From contig NZ_LT727813.1 in assembly GCF_900162665.1 (NCBI RefSeq), positions 526,214-590,213 of the forward strand: DNA of 64,000 nucleotides, in the 5' to 3' direction. Made by a program: the position numbers and the translations under genes. Below, in pieces: positions 45,409-53,752 of this stretch. Numbering within the stretch: the stretch's first letter is position 1; every line of letters starts with the position of its first letter. The notes under the pieces were generated by a model. That model did not search any database, was not told the origin of the DNA, and saw nothing but the letters and a program-made list of their open reading frames with translations. The DNA is from Oceanobacillus sojae. Its GTDB lineage: Bacteria; Bacillota; Bacilli; Bacillales; Amphibacillaceae.

Positions 45409-47001
45409 CTATCCTTCTATATCACGCCGCTTATATCCCAGTGCGCCAATTAATACTAATAATACACTTATTCCGCAAAGAATCAGTATTGCAGCATAAG
45501 ATAGCTCTTCACTCGGATAAACCGGAACATGTTCATAGACCGATAGATTTCGCAGCCAATTCGGAAGTTCTAAAATATCTCCTAAATAGATGACGACAAA
45601 CCCGTAAACGAGGAAGAGCCACACAAGTGAAGTTGCCTTGGGAATCCAGCCGATTAATAAAACAGTAAAGCCTAACACAAGCAGAATTGCTGGAATATAT
45701 ACGACGGAAGCTCCCAGTACATCTGTAAGTGTCATCATATCCTCACTGACAGCTGCTCCGACACTCCATAATACAAGCGCCTGCAATATCGGCAACAGAA
45801 CAGCAATGATAATAGATGGAACGAGATAAGCCCTCAGCAGCTGCATCCGCGATACTGCCCTGCTGAATAAAAGCTCTGTCCGATTTGCTTTCTCTTCCCC
45901 GCGGAGCCTCAGGAAACTGATAATCACCGGTGCAGTAATAAATAATGCCATTATAGCCATCAGTAAAACAATAAATTGCTCCATCACATTCCCCTCGCCC
46001 GTTAAAAAGGCTTGCATCGCTTCATTTTCTAAAAAGAAAGTTTCTAAATCTCCTAATATAAGCGCAAAAACAATATGAAGCAGTAAAATGCCAAGAACCC
46101 ACATTAAAATCATTGTTTTTTGCAAACGGATAACCAGCCCCGCCTTTGTTTTTAAAAAGGCAGAAGCATAGACCGATCCAGCTCTCTCAGGCAGTAATCC
46201 GTCACCTATATCACGCTTTGCCTGCATAATAAATGCAATGATTCCAAACCCAATACCGCTTACAAGTAATAATCCTGCCGGAGTCCAGCTATTTTCCACA
46301 AAAACATAAGCTCTGGATAACCATCCAAGCGGGCTGATCCAGGATAAAAATGCCGCTTCTACGTCCCCCACAGCCCGTAAAATATAGAAGAAAAATAATG
46401 CCCCGAAACTCAAAATACCAGCTCCTCTTGAAGAGGTAACAAAATGGGCAAAGAACGCTGTCAATGTACCAGCCAGAAACCCAAAGCAGCCCAGAAGACT
46501 GCTGTAAAGAACAATCCCCGAAAAATCAAAACCATCTATTTGCATGGCTGTCATTGCTGCTGTAAGCAAAATGATAAGCAGGATATTTACCAACAGCATC
46601 ACCATAAAGGAAGCCGCCAAATAGCTTAAACGTCCAACGGATCTAGACTGGACAAGTTCTAAAATACCATTTTCTTCATCATCTCTTGTTAGCTTTGACA
46701 TAAGCAATATATTCATGATTGCTACAGCAATCGCAGAAAACAGCAGCATCTCCAGCGCAAACATGCTCCCAATTTTTTGATAATGATCATACCCTATTCC
46801 AAGCATCGCAATCATGGCCGGGTTTTCCATCGTCATAGCGTACGCTTCTCTGGATGCCTGATCTGGATACATGTCTGGATAAGCGTAGGCTACAGAGCAA
46901 GTCACCAGGACAAGCCCTGCCAGCCACAGCAGCAGACGCAGTCTGTGCTGCCGCAATAAAATAGGAAAAAGAATCCCCGTTCCTTTAATATGCTTTCTCA
47001 T
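45409..47001 (-). CDS. ABC-2 type exporter membrane protein (duplicated, 12 helices)
   Basis: A 530-aa permease made of two similar halves, each with about six helices. It resembles the exporters of polyketide antibiotics (TnrB3-like) in Actinobacteria and Firmicutes. The start (MRKHIKGTGILFPILLRQHRLRL cut short here) gives a cytoplasmic tail and then the first helix. Its ATG overlaps the ATPase stop (ATGA). The usual setting of these genes is a TetR repressor next door, as here. Probable role: export of a hydrophobic antibiotic or lipid-like compound. Confidence 0.83.
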   Translation of the reverse strand: MRKHIKGTGILFPILLRQHRLRLLLWLAGLVLVTCSVAYAYPDMYPDQASREAYAMTMENPAMIAMLGIGYDHYQKIGSMFALEMLLFSAIAVAIMNILLMSKLTRDDEENGILELVQSRSVGRLSYLAASFMVMLLVNILLIILLTAAMTAMQIDGFDFSGIVLYSSLLGCFGFLAGTLTAFFAHFVTSSRGAGILSFGALFFFYILRAVGDVEAAFLSWISPLGWLSRAYVFVENSWTPAGLLLVSGIGFGIIAFIMQAKRDIGDGLLPERAGSVYASAFLKTKAGLVIRLQKTMILMWVLGILLLHIVFALILGDLETFFLENEAMQAFLTGEGNVMEQFIVLLMAIMALFITAPVIISFLRLRGEEKANRTELLFSRAVSRMQLLRAYLVPSIIIAVLLPILQALVLWSVGAAVSEDMMTLTDVLGASVVYIPAILLVLGFTVLLIGWIPKATSLVWLFLVYGFVVIYLGDILELPNWLRNLSVYEHVPVYPSEELSYAAILILCGISVLLVLIGALGYKRRDIEG

Positions 47002-47900
47002 TGTACATTCTCCTCGACACTTTTCCCTTCATAATGACGCATAAATAAATCCTCAAGCATTGGCGGGGTACTCTCTATTTTCCGCACACCATATTTGTTT
47101 AAATAGTTGATAATCCCCTCCATATGGTCTGTATCTGCCTGAAAGGAAAATTGCTTTCCTGTCTCTTCCAGCTGATGCACGCCGGACAGCTTTGCTAAAC
47201 CTTCAGGGACTTCTCTGGTTTCCGCCTGTATCTGCATCCTGGTTAAATGACGCAAATCATCCAATGTCCCTCTTTCAATGATTTCACCTCTGCGGATAAT
47301 CGCAACACGATCACAAAGCTTCTCCACTTCCGATAAAATATGACTGGATAAAAGAACCGTCTTCCCTGCTTCCTTCACTCCTCTGACACCCTGCTGAAAA
47401 ATATGTTCCATCAATGGGTCAAGTCCCGAGGTCGGCTCATCCAGAATAAATAAATCGGCTTCTGAAGCAAAAGCGGCTATTAAAGCAATCTTTTGCCGGT
47501 TCCCCTTTGAATAAGACCTTGCTTTCTTGGTTGGATCAAACTGAAATCGTTCCACCCATTCATCGCGCTTCTTCTTTGAATAGCTCCCGTTCATTTTCAA
47601 TAAAACATCAATCACTTCGCCGCCTGTTAAGTTAGGCCATACATATACATCCCCCGGTACATAAGCACAGCGTTTATGAATTTCCGCAGCATCCTTCCAT
47701 GCGTCCTTGCCAAATAATACCGCACGTCCCTCCGTTGCCTTCAGCATTCCTAATAAAATACGTATCGTTGTTGATTTCCCCGCTCCATTCGGCCCAATAA
47801 ATCCATAAATTTCTCCTTCTTTTAATTCCATTGATACTTGATTCAGCGCTTGAAAATTACCAAACCTTTTCGATATGCGATCCAGCTGCAGCACAGTCAT
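46998..47900 (-). CDS. ABC-2 exporter ATPase
   Basis: A 300-aa ATPase. Walker A GPNGAGKST, signature YSKGNRQK (a known variant in this group), Walker B LFILDEPTSGLDP and H-loop SSHILSEV. The ATG at 47900 has GAGGAGG at ideal distance; the longer open frame upstream runs through the promoter and is not coding. It partners with the duplicated permease. Divergent from the TetR gene at 48048, whose product presumably represses it. Confidence 0.9.
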   Translation of the reverse strand: MTVLQLDRISKRFGNFQALNQVSMELKEGEIYGFIGPNGAGKSTTIRILLGMLKATEGRAVLFGKDAWKDAAEIHKRCAYVPGDVYVWPNLTGGEVIDVLLKMNGSYSKKKRDEWVERFQFDPTKKARSYSKGNRQKIALIAAFASEADLFILDEPTSGLDPLMEHIFQQGVRGVKEAGKTVLLSSHILSEVEKLCDRVAIIRRGEIIERGTLDDLRHLTRMQIQAETREVPEGLAKLSGVHQLEETGKQFSFQADTDHMEGIINYLNKYGVRKIESTPPMLEDLFMRHYEGKSVEENVQ

Positions 47901-47917
47901 AAAAATCCTCCTCGAAA

Positions 47918-47992
47918 GTTTTGAAATATTTAACCTTATACATTTCATAATATAACTAAAACAATCCTTCGTCAATGAGTTTTGAAATATTT
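47918..47992 (-). promoter_or_regulatory. Promoter of the ABC-2 operon flanked by two 14-bp direct repeats
   Basis: On the minus strand: -35 TTGACG (47975-47970), 17-base spacer, -10 TATTAT (47952-47947). GTTTTGAAATATTT occurs identically at 47918-47931 and 47979-47992, on either side of the promoter. These are candidate TetR binding boxes. Confidence 0.65.
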
Positions 47993-48047
47993 TTACGTTT
48001 ATATTTCATTTTTAAATATGATATGATAAGGATGGAGGTGGCAAGCT

Positions 48048-48632
48048 ATGGATGGTTTTGAACGCAGGACATCTATCAAAAAACAAATGATTTTAAAAAC
48101 AAGCGCTGTACTATTTCAAAAAGAAGGCATCAAAAAGGTTTCCATCTCACGAATAGCTAAAGAAGCAAACGTGTCACAGGTAACCATTTACAATTACTTT
48201 GAAAGCAAAGAAAAGTTATTGTACGAAGCACTTGTTTATATTGTCAGTCAAATGTGGGAAGAATACCGTAAACTGATTGATCAGCCCTTGTCATATGAAG
48301 AGAAGATGAAACGATTTATATTTTCTGAATCACAAGCTGTACACGATTTACATGATGAGTTTTCCGACTATATGATGGATCAGTTTAAAATACCCGGAAA
48401 TTTTATTGAACGCCTCTATCAGGAAAAAGCACTGCCGGCAATGATGCAGCTTGTTCAGCAAGGCAGAGATGAGGGGTTCATTGATTCTTCTATTAGTGAT
48501 ACAGCCATCTTTGTTTATTTACAGATGTTTACCGATTATTTACAGAAAGAAAATGCTATCGAGCAGCTTGTTCCGCTGACTGAAGAATTAATGAAGTTGT
48601 TTTTCTATGGCATTGCGGGGAAAAGTGGTTAA
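48048..48632 (+). CDS. TetR-family regulator of the ABC-2 exporter
   Basis: A 194-aa repressor. The helix-turn-helix (ILKTSAVLFQKEGIKKVSIS, then RIAKEANVSQVTIYNYFESKEKLL) occupies residues 15-60. The remaining helices form the ligand/dimer domain. RBS GGAGGTGG. It is divergent from the ABC-2 ATPase; the two identical boxes in the shared region are probable binding sites. Likely inducer is the compound exported by the pump. Confidence 0.9.
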   Translation: MDGFERRTSIKKQMILKTSAVLFQKEGIKKVSISRIAKEANVSQVTIYNYFESKEKLLYEALVYIVSQMWEEYRKLIDQPLSYEEKMKRFIFSESQAVHDLHDEFSDYMMDQFKIPGNFIERLYQEKALPAMMQLVQQGRDEGFIDSSISDTAIFVYLQMFTDYLQKENAIEQLVPLTEELMKLFFYGIAGKSG

Positions 48633-48747
48633 AAAGCTTGGTGTATGTTTAAGAAAGTCTCAAATTCCTGGACTCTTTTTTAGACTTCCTTATCTGCCGG
48701 GATGTAAGCCTTTAGGAGATGTTCAAATTTGTTACATGTTATAAATG

Positions 48748-48794
48748 AAAAAACCTGACTGAAGAAAATAGTTCATCTATCAGCCAGGTTTTTT
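48748..48794. terminator. Bidirectional terminator between tetR and brnQ
   Basis: AAAAAACCTGACTGA pairs with TCAGCCAGGTTTTTT (one bulge). It is convergent-gene terminator; brnQ stops eight bases away. Confidence 0.85.
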
Positions 48795-48801
48795 ATTCAT
48801 T

Positions 48802-50139
48802 TTATTTCTTCACTTTTGAGACAATCATCATGATGACTGCTACAACAACTGCCGGCAAGAGCCAGCCTAAGCCTTCTGCATAAAGCGGCAGAACATCACC
48901 CAGTGCCTCAATAAGCGTATCCAGCCATGCAGGCACTGCAATTTTTAATGACTGATAAAGTGCTACAAGACCGTCTATGATACTAAAAAGGAATGTGACC
49001 GCAATGGTCGGAATGTAAACAAGACGTGAATGATTGAAAAATGGTGACACAAACGTCAATAAAACTAATACCATTGCCAGCGGGTATAAGAACATAAGTA
49101 CCGGTGTAGAAAAAGCAATAATATTTTCTAAACCAAAGTTAGCTATTACAAAGGTTAAAATTGCAAAGAAAAATACCCATACTTTATAAGCAATCGCAGG
49201 AATTAATGTATGGAAATACTCTGCGTTGGCTGTAATCAGACCAATAGCAGTGGTCAGACAAGCTAATATAATAATAGCAGCCAGCAAAATCGTCCCCAGT
49301 GTACCGAAATAATAGGCAGCCGCACCACTTAACACAGGTCCCCCGTTTTCAAATACCCCTAACTCTGTCACACTTGTTGCACCCAGGTAAGAGATTCCCA
49401 CATAAATAATAACCAGCAGCGCTGTTGACGTTAAACCAATTTTAGTAACAGCAGAAAGAATTTGATTATTATCGGTAATACCAAAACCTTTGATAACATT
49501 AATAATAATAATACCAAATACGAGTGCAGCCAAGGCATCCATCGTATTGTAACCTTCTAAAAAGCCGAGAAAAAAGGCTGACGATTGATACGTTTCATCC
49601 GGAGATTGAATAGCTCCCATCGGATTAAAAAAGGCGACTGTCAATAAAATAAGCAGCAGAACCACCAGCGCCGGCGCCAAAAATTTCCCAATATTATCAA
49701 CAATTTTAGATGGGAATAATGAGAAAAGCAGAGCAATTAAGAAAAAAGCTCCTGTAAAAATTAAAAGAACTGTTGATTGTGCTCCTTCACTTACATATGG
49801 AGCAATACCAACTTCATAAGCAACAGTTCCTGTTCTTGGGGCCGCAAAGAACGGTCCAATGGTTAAGTAAAGTAACGCAGTAAATGCTAGACCATAAACA
49901 GGATGAACACGGCTCGCAAGCTCCTGCAGATTATTTTTTCCAGAGAAGCCCATTGCCATAATACCGAGAAAAGGCAACCCTACTCCAGTTATTAAAAAGC
50001 CAATCGTAGCCGGAGTAATATTATCTCCTGATAACTGCCCCAGCTGAGCCGGAAAAATCAGGTTCCCCGCTCCAAAAAATAAAGCAAATAACATAAATGC
50101 AATCGCTAAATAATTGCCTATACGCAGTTTGGTATTCAT
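48802..50139 (-). CDS. brnQ: Branched-chain amino acid:cation symporter
   Basis: A 445-aa LIV-II carrier importing Leu, Ile and Val with Na+ or H+. It has 12 hydrophobic helices. Family marks: FALFFGAGNLIFPAQLG near residue 20, FAAPRTGTVAYEVGIAP, and FLEGYNTMDALAALVFG at about residue 190. RBS GGAGGAAT. It is monocistronic, convergent with tetR. No T-box or CodY site was recognised in the 300-base region before it (50140-50443), which is AT-rich and shared with the divergent aminotransferase. Confidence 0.95.
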   Translation of the reverse strand: MNTKLRIGNYLAIAFMLFALFFGAGNLIFPAQLGQLSGDNITPATIGFLITGVGLPFLGIMAMGFSGKNNLQELASRVHPVYGLAFTALLYLTIGPFFAAPRTGTVAYEVGIAPYVSEGAQSTVLLIFTGAFFLIALLFSLFPSKIVDNIGKFLAPALVVLLLILLTVAFFNPMGAIQSPDETYQSSAFFLGFLEGYNTMDALAALVFGIIIINVIKGFGITDNNQILSAVTKIGLTSTALLVIIYVGISYLGATSVTELGVFENGGPVLSGAAAYYFGTLGTILLAAIIILACLTTAIGLITANAEYFHTLIPAIAYKVWVFFFAILTFVIANFGLENIIAFSTPVLMFLYPLAMVLVLLTFVSPFFNHSRLVYIPTIAVTFLFSIIDGLVALYQSLKIAVPAWLDTLIEALGDVLPLYAEGLGWLLPAVVVAVIMMIVSKVKK

Positions 50140-50443
50140 TTTATTCCTCCTACTTCCAAACCTATAGTTCTTGGAATTATCTAATTATTTAACATAATTT
50201 GACACGATTTCTATGTTACTACTTTAAAATTTGAAATGCAATGGAAAGCAGGTGAATAACACAATTAGAAAAATATTCCATAAACAGACGCTAACATCTT
50301 ATCTTTTTTGATAGACAATCTCTCTTCGAACTTATACTATTATATATAATTATAAAATGAAAATTCATTCAGGCAGGAGGTCTCCTCTGCCAAATAGACT
50401 GAGAAAACATTTACAAATCATAATGTAAAGAGGTAGATAAATA

Positions 50444-51613
50444 ATGAAATTATCCCAACGTGTAGAACAACTTCCATCCCAGTTCTTTGCATCACTTGCC
50501 GGTAAAGTAGCTGCTGCAATAGCAGAAGGAAGAGATATTATTAACCTGGGGCAAGGAAATCCGGATCAGCCGACACCCCCGCACATTATTCGTGCCCTTC
50601 AGGAAAGTGCTGAAAATCCAGTTACACATAAATATTCTCCTTTCCGCGGCACAGATGAATTAAAGCAGGCTGCTGCACAGTTTTACAAAAGAGAGTATGG
50701 TGTCGATTTAGATCCTGCTACAGAAATTGCTATTTTATTTGGCAGTAAAATCGGCTTGATAGAACTGCCCTTAGCTCTAATGGACAAGGGAGAATTAATG
50801 CTCTTACCCGATCCTGGATACCCGGATTATCTGTCCAGTGTTCCATTAGCAGATGTTACTTATGACACGTTTCCATTACTAGAAGAAAATGATTTTTTAC
50901 CGGATTATACAGCATTAACAGATGAACAGAAGAAACTTGCCAAGCTATTATATCTCAACTATCCGAATAACCCGACCGGAGCAGTTGCAACAAAGGAATT
51001 TTTTGAAGATACTGTTGCATTAGCTGAAGAAAATGATATCGGCATTGTTCATGATTTTGCATATGGCGCAATCGGCTTTGACGGACACCAGCCGGTAAGC
51101 TTCCTGCAAATAGAAGGAGCGAAGGATATCGGTGTTGAGCTATATACGCTCTCCAAAACCTATAATATGGCAGGCTGGCGCGTCGGATTTGCTGCTGGAA
51201 ATAAAGATATGATTGAAGCGATCAATATTCTGCAGGATCATTTATTTGTCAGCCTTTTTCTTGCTATTCAAAAAGCTGCTGCCGAAGCATTATCGGGTGA
51301 CCAAAGCTGCGTCACCTCTCTTGTAACACTTTATGAACAGCGCAGAAATGTTTTAATGGAGGAATGCAGACGTATCGGCTGGGAGGTAACTGCACCAAAA
51401 GGCTCCTTCTTTGCCTGGCTCCCGGTCCCGGCAGCATTTACAAGTGAAGAATTTGCGGATTATTTATTAAAGGAAGCAGATGTAGCTGTTGCTGCCGGAA
51501 ATGGTTTCGGAAGAACCGGAGAAGGCTATATACGTGTCGGCTTGCTGGTGGAAGACGAGCGCATACGTGAAGCAATCCGACGTATTGAAAAATTGAACTT
51601 ATTTCAAAAATAA
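50444..51613 (+). CDS. mtnE: MtnE-like PLP aminotransferase
   Basis: A 389-aa class I aminotransferase close to B. subtilis MtnE (YkrV) by remembered sequence: LPSQFFASLAGKV, INLGQGNPDQPTPPHI, LYLNYPNNPTGAVAT, VHDFAYGAIGFDG and the PLP-Lys motif TLSKTYNMAGWRVGF. MtnE transaminates 4-methylthio-2-oxobutanoate (KMTB) to methionine in the salvage pathway. RBS AAGAGG. The leader has a small hairpin (GGCAGGAGG with CCTCTGCC) but no S-box. The rest of the mtn operon is not here; instead the S-box metNI-oxidase unit follows on the same strand. Another amino-acid aminotransferase function is the alternative. Confidence 0.8.
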   Translation: MKLSQRVEQLPSQFFASLAGKVAAAIAEGRDIINLGQGNPDQPTPPHIIRALQESAENPVTHKYSPFRGTDELKQAAAQFYKREYGVDLDPATEIAILFGSKIGLIELPLALMDKGELMLLPDPGYPDYLSSVPLADVTYDTFPLLEENDFLPDYTALTDEQKKLAKLLYLNYPNNPTGAVATKEFFEDTVALAEENDIGIVHDFAYGAIGFDGHQPVSFLQIEGAKDIGVELYTLSKTYNMAGWRVGFAAGNKDMIEAINILQDHLFVSLFLAIQKAAAEALSGDQSCVTSLVTLYEQRRNVLMEECRRIGWEVTAPKGSFFAWLPVPAAFTSEEFADYLLKEADVAVAAGNGFGRTGEGYIRVGLLVEDERIREAIRRIEKLNLFQK

Positions 51614-51670
51614 GCATTGACGAAACCTGTAAAATAAGATATTTTTAAATAATACAATTCAATAAGTGCG

Positions 51671-51816
51671 TGTTCAAAAAGGCCGATAAATAGGACCAAG
51701 AAGTTCAAGGCGACTAGCTTTTTACGAACGGAGCGTATGCATTATAATACGTGAGTATCGGAAAAAGCTCGTCAACGTAGAAATTCGCAGTGTCATCTTT
51801 ATTGGACTTTTTGAAC
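51671..51816. repeat. Long nested palindromic intergenic element
   Basis: The ends are a perfect inverted repeat, TGTTCAAAAAG (51671-51681) and CTTTTTGAACA (51806-51816). Pairing continues imperfectly inward, with a second strong pair, GACTAGCTTTTTACG against CGGAAAAAGCTCGTC, and a central ATTATAAT. The 146-base unit can fold as one long hairpin. It looks like a non-coding MITE or REP-like repeat lying between mtnE and the S-box leader. It contains no ORF of note. Confidence 0.7.
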
Positions 51817-51836
51817 ATCCTCTATAAGTGTTATAT

Positions 51837-51985
51837 CTCTTATCCAGAGTAGCTGAGGGACTGGCCCGTTGAAGCTCGGCAACCTTAAAAAGGTGCTAAT
51901 TCCAGCAAGACATCCGTCTTGAAAGATGAGAGCAGAAAATAAATCTATGTTTTCGAGCCTCTCTTTCGCCAGAGAGGCTCTTTTT
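51837..51985 (+). ncRNA. SAM-I riboswitch (S-box) with terminator
   Basis: Aptamer at about 51837-51933: CTTATCCAGAGTAGCTGAGG, GGACTGGCCC, GAAGCTCGGCAACC, AAGGTGCTAATTCCAGCAA and the closing GATGAGAG match the S-box consensus blocks in order. A terminator hairpin, GAGCCTCTCTTTCGCCAGAGAGGCTC plus five T in two pieces (51955-51985), follows as expression platform. High SAM should stop transcription into metNI and the oxidase gene. Confidence 0.95.
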
Positions 51986-52053
51986 ATGAATTGTACAAGT
52001 ATTGATTAAAAGCGCATCCGCCGCTTAAAAATAGAAAGGCAGGAAGAACATCA

Positions 52054-53073
52054 ATGATCAAGTTAGAAAATGTCACGAAAGTTTTCCCGTCCAAAAAAGG
52101 AAAAGATGTTACTGCATTAGACAATGTGACGATTTCTGTCAATAAAGGAGAAATCCATGGCGTTATCGGTTATAGCGGTGCAGGAAAAAGTACATTAATT
52201 CGTTGTGTCAATTTACTGGAAACACCATCCAAGGGGAAGGTATGGATTGACGGAATTGATTTAACAAAATTATCGAAGGAAAAGCTCCGGCAGACAAGAC
52301 AGAAAGTCGGCATGATTTTTCAGCATTTTAATTTATTAAAAACAGCTACCGTCTATGACAATATTGCTATCCCTTTAAAATTACTCGGTGTGCCGAAATC
52401 AAAAATTGCTGAACGGGTTGTTAAATACCTGGAAATTGTTGATTTAGTTGAGAAAAAAGATTCTTACCCTGCTCAGCTTTCCGGCGGTCAAAAGCAGCGT
52501 GTAGCTATTGCAAGAGCACTTTCTCAGGAACCACAGGTGCTCCTGAGTGATGAAGCAACCAGCGCATTAGATCCCGAAACAACTAATTCCATTCTTGAAT
52601 TATTATTAAAAATTAATGCAGAGCTCGGGATTACGATTCTATTAATCACACATGAAATGAATGTTATTCAAAAAATATGTGATTATGTATATGTCATCGA
52701 AAATGGAAATCTTATTGAGCAAGGCTCTACGATTGAATTATTTACAAAGCCGCAGCAGCCGACCACAAAAAAATTCCTCAATACGATTTCACAGCGGAAG
52801 TTATCTGACCGTCTGGTTGATGAATTGAAATTGGAAGGAAGGGTCGTTCGTCTGACCTTTTTAGGGGAAAATACAGGGCAACCGCTGCTATCTAAGGTTA
52901 CACAGCAATTTTATGTAGAACCGAATATCCTCACAGCAAATATAATCGAATTAAAAAACGGCATCGTCGGTAATCTCGTTGTTCATTTAATCGGCAATGA
53001 TCAGCAGGTAGAACAATCACTCTCTTTCTTGCAGGAACAAGGCGTAGAAATAGAAGAATTGGGGGTAAACTAA
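52054..53073 (+). CDS. metN: Methionine ABC transporter ATPase
   Basis: A 339-aa MetN. Walker A GYSGAGKST (residues 38-46), Q-loop IFQHFNLL, signature LSGGQKQR, Walker B VLLSDEATSALDP and H-loop THEMNV. The C-terminal NIL (ACT-like) regulatory domain, about residues 265-339, provides methionine feedback in this family. It is the first gene behind the S-box; the permease starts one base after its stop. It imports methionine or related compounds with MetI and a MetQ-type lipoprotein, which is not encoded here. Confidence 0.95.
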   Translation: MIKLENVTKVFPSKKGKDVTALDNVTISVNKGEIHGVIGYSGAGKSTLIRCVNLLETPSKGKVWIDGIDLTKLSKEKLRQTRQKVGMIFQHFNLLKTATVYDNIAIPLKLLGVPKSKIAERVVKYLEIVDLVEKKDSYPAQLSGGQKQRVAIARALSQEPQVLLSDEATSALDPETTNSILELLLKINAELGITILLITHEMNVIQKICDYVYVIENGNLIEQGSTIELFTKPQQPTTKKFLNTISQRKLSDRLVDELKLEGRVVRLTFLGENTGQPLLSKVTQQFYVEPNILTANIIELKNGIVGNLVVHLIGNDQQVEQSLSFLQEQGVEIEELGVN

Positions 53074-53074
53074 T

Positions 53075-53737
53075 ATGCAATCCTTTATTGATCAATGGCT
53101 GCCAATATTTTACGAAGCAATAAAAGATACTTTTCTCATGGTTGCTATTTCTCTTGCTTTCTCAGTACTTATAGGTATCATTTTAGCCATCATTTTAATC
53201 TTGACGCGTCCTGGACAACCTTTGCAAAATAAATTTGTTTATCAGTTTTTTAATTTACTAATAAACGTCATTCGTTCCATTCCGTTTATTATTCTTTTAT
53301 TTTTTATGCTTCCATTCACCAAATTTATAGTAGGAACTTCTATTGGTGTCGAAGGGGCTATTGTACCGCTCGTAGTTAATGCTGCCCCGTATATTGCCAG
53401 ACTGATTGAATCTTCCCTGCTAGAGGTAAACCAGGGTGTTATTGAAGCATACCGGGCAATGGGGATAAAGACACATCAAATTATTTGGAATGTTATGCTT
53501 CGTGAAGCCAGACCGGCAATTGTCCTGGCTTTAACCATTGCAACGATCAGCCTTATCGGAGCAACAGCTATGGCAGGACTGGTTGGTGCCGGGGGCTTAG
53601 GTGACCTTGCATACAGATTTGGACATCTGCGCTATGAAACAGATGTGATGTACGTCACTGTTATACTTCTAATTATTATCGTCCAGGGTATTCAATCTAT
53701 CGGAAACCGGCTTGCGGCGCGAATGAAAAAAGATTAA
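53075..53737 (+). CDS. metI: Methionine ABC transporter permease
   Basis: A 220-aa MetI with five hydrophobic helices. The EAA loop that contacts MetN is in EAYRAMGIKTHQIIWNVMLREARPAI in overlapping parts (about residues 125-150). It follows metN with a one-base gap and has GGGGG as RBS. In most Firmicutes metQ follows; here the next gene, 15 bases downstream, is a flavin-dependent oxidase. Confidence 0.95.
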   Translation: MQSFIDQWLPIFYEAIKDTFLMVAISLAFSVLIGIILAIILILTRPGQPLQNKFVYQFFNLLINVIRSIPFIILLFFMLPFTKFIVGTSIGVEGAIVPLVVNAAPYIARLIESSLLEVNQGVIEAYRAMGIKTHQIIWNVMLREARPAIVLALTIATISLIGATAMAGLVGAGGLGDLAYRFGHLRYETDVMYVTVILLIIIVQGIQSIGNRLAARMKKD

Positions 53738-53752
53738 AACGGGGGTAAAAAT

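Noticed and set aside
50340-50443. Possible S-box upstream of mtnE
   Set aside because: Only a short hairpin is present; none of the conserved S-box blocks seen at 51837 occurs here.
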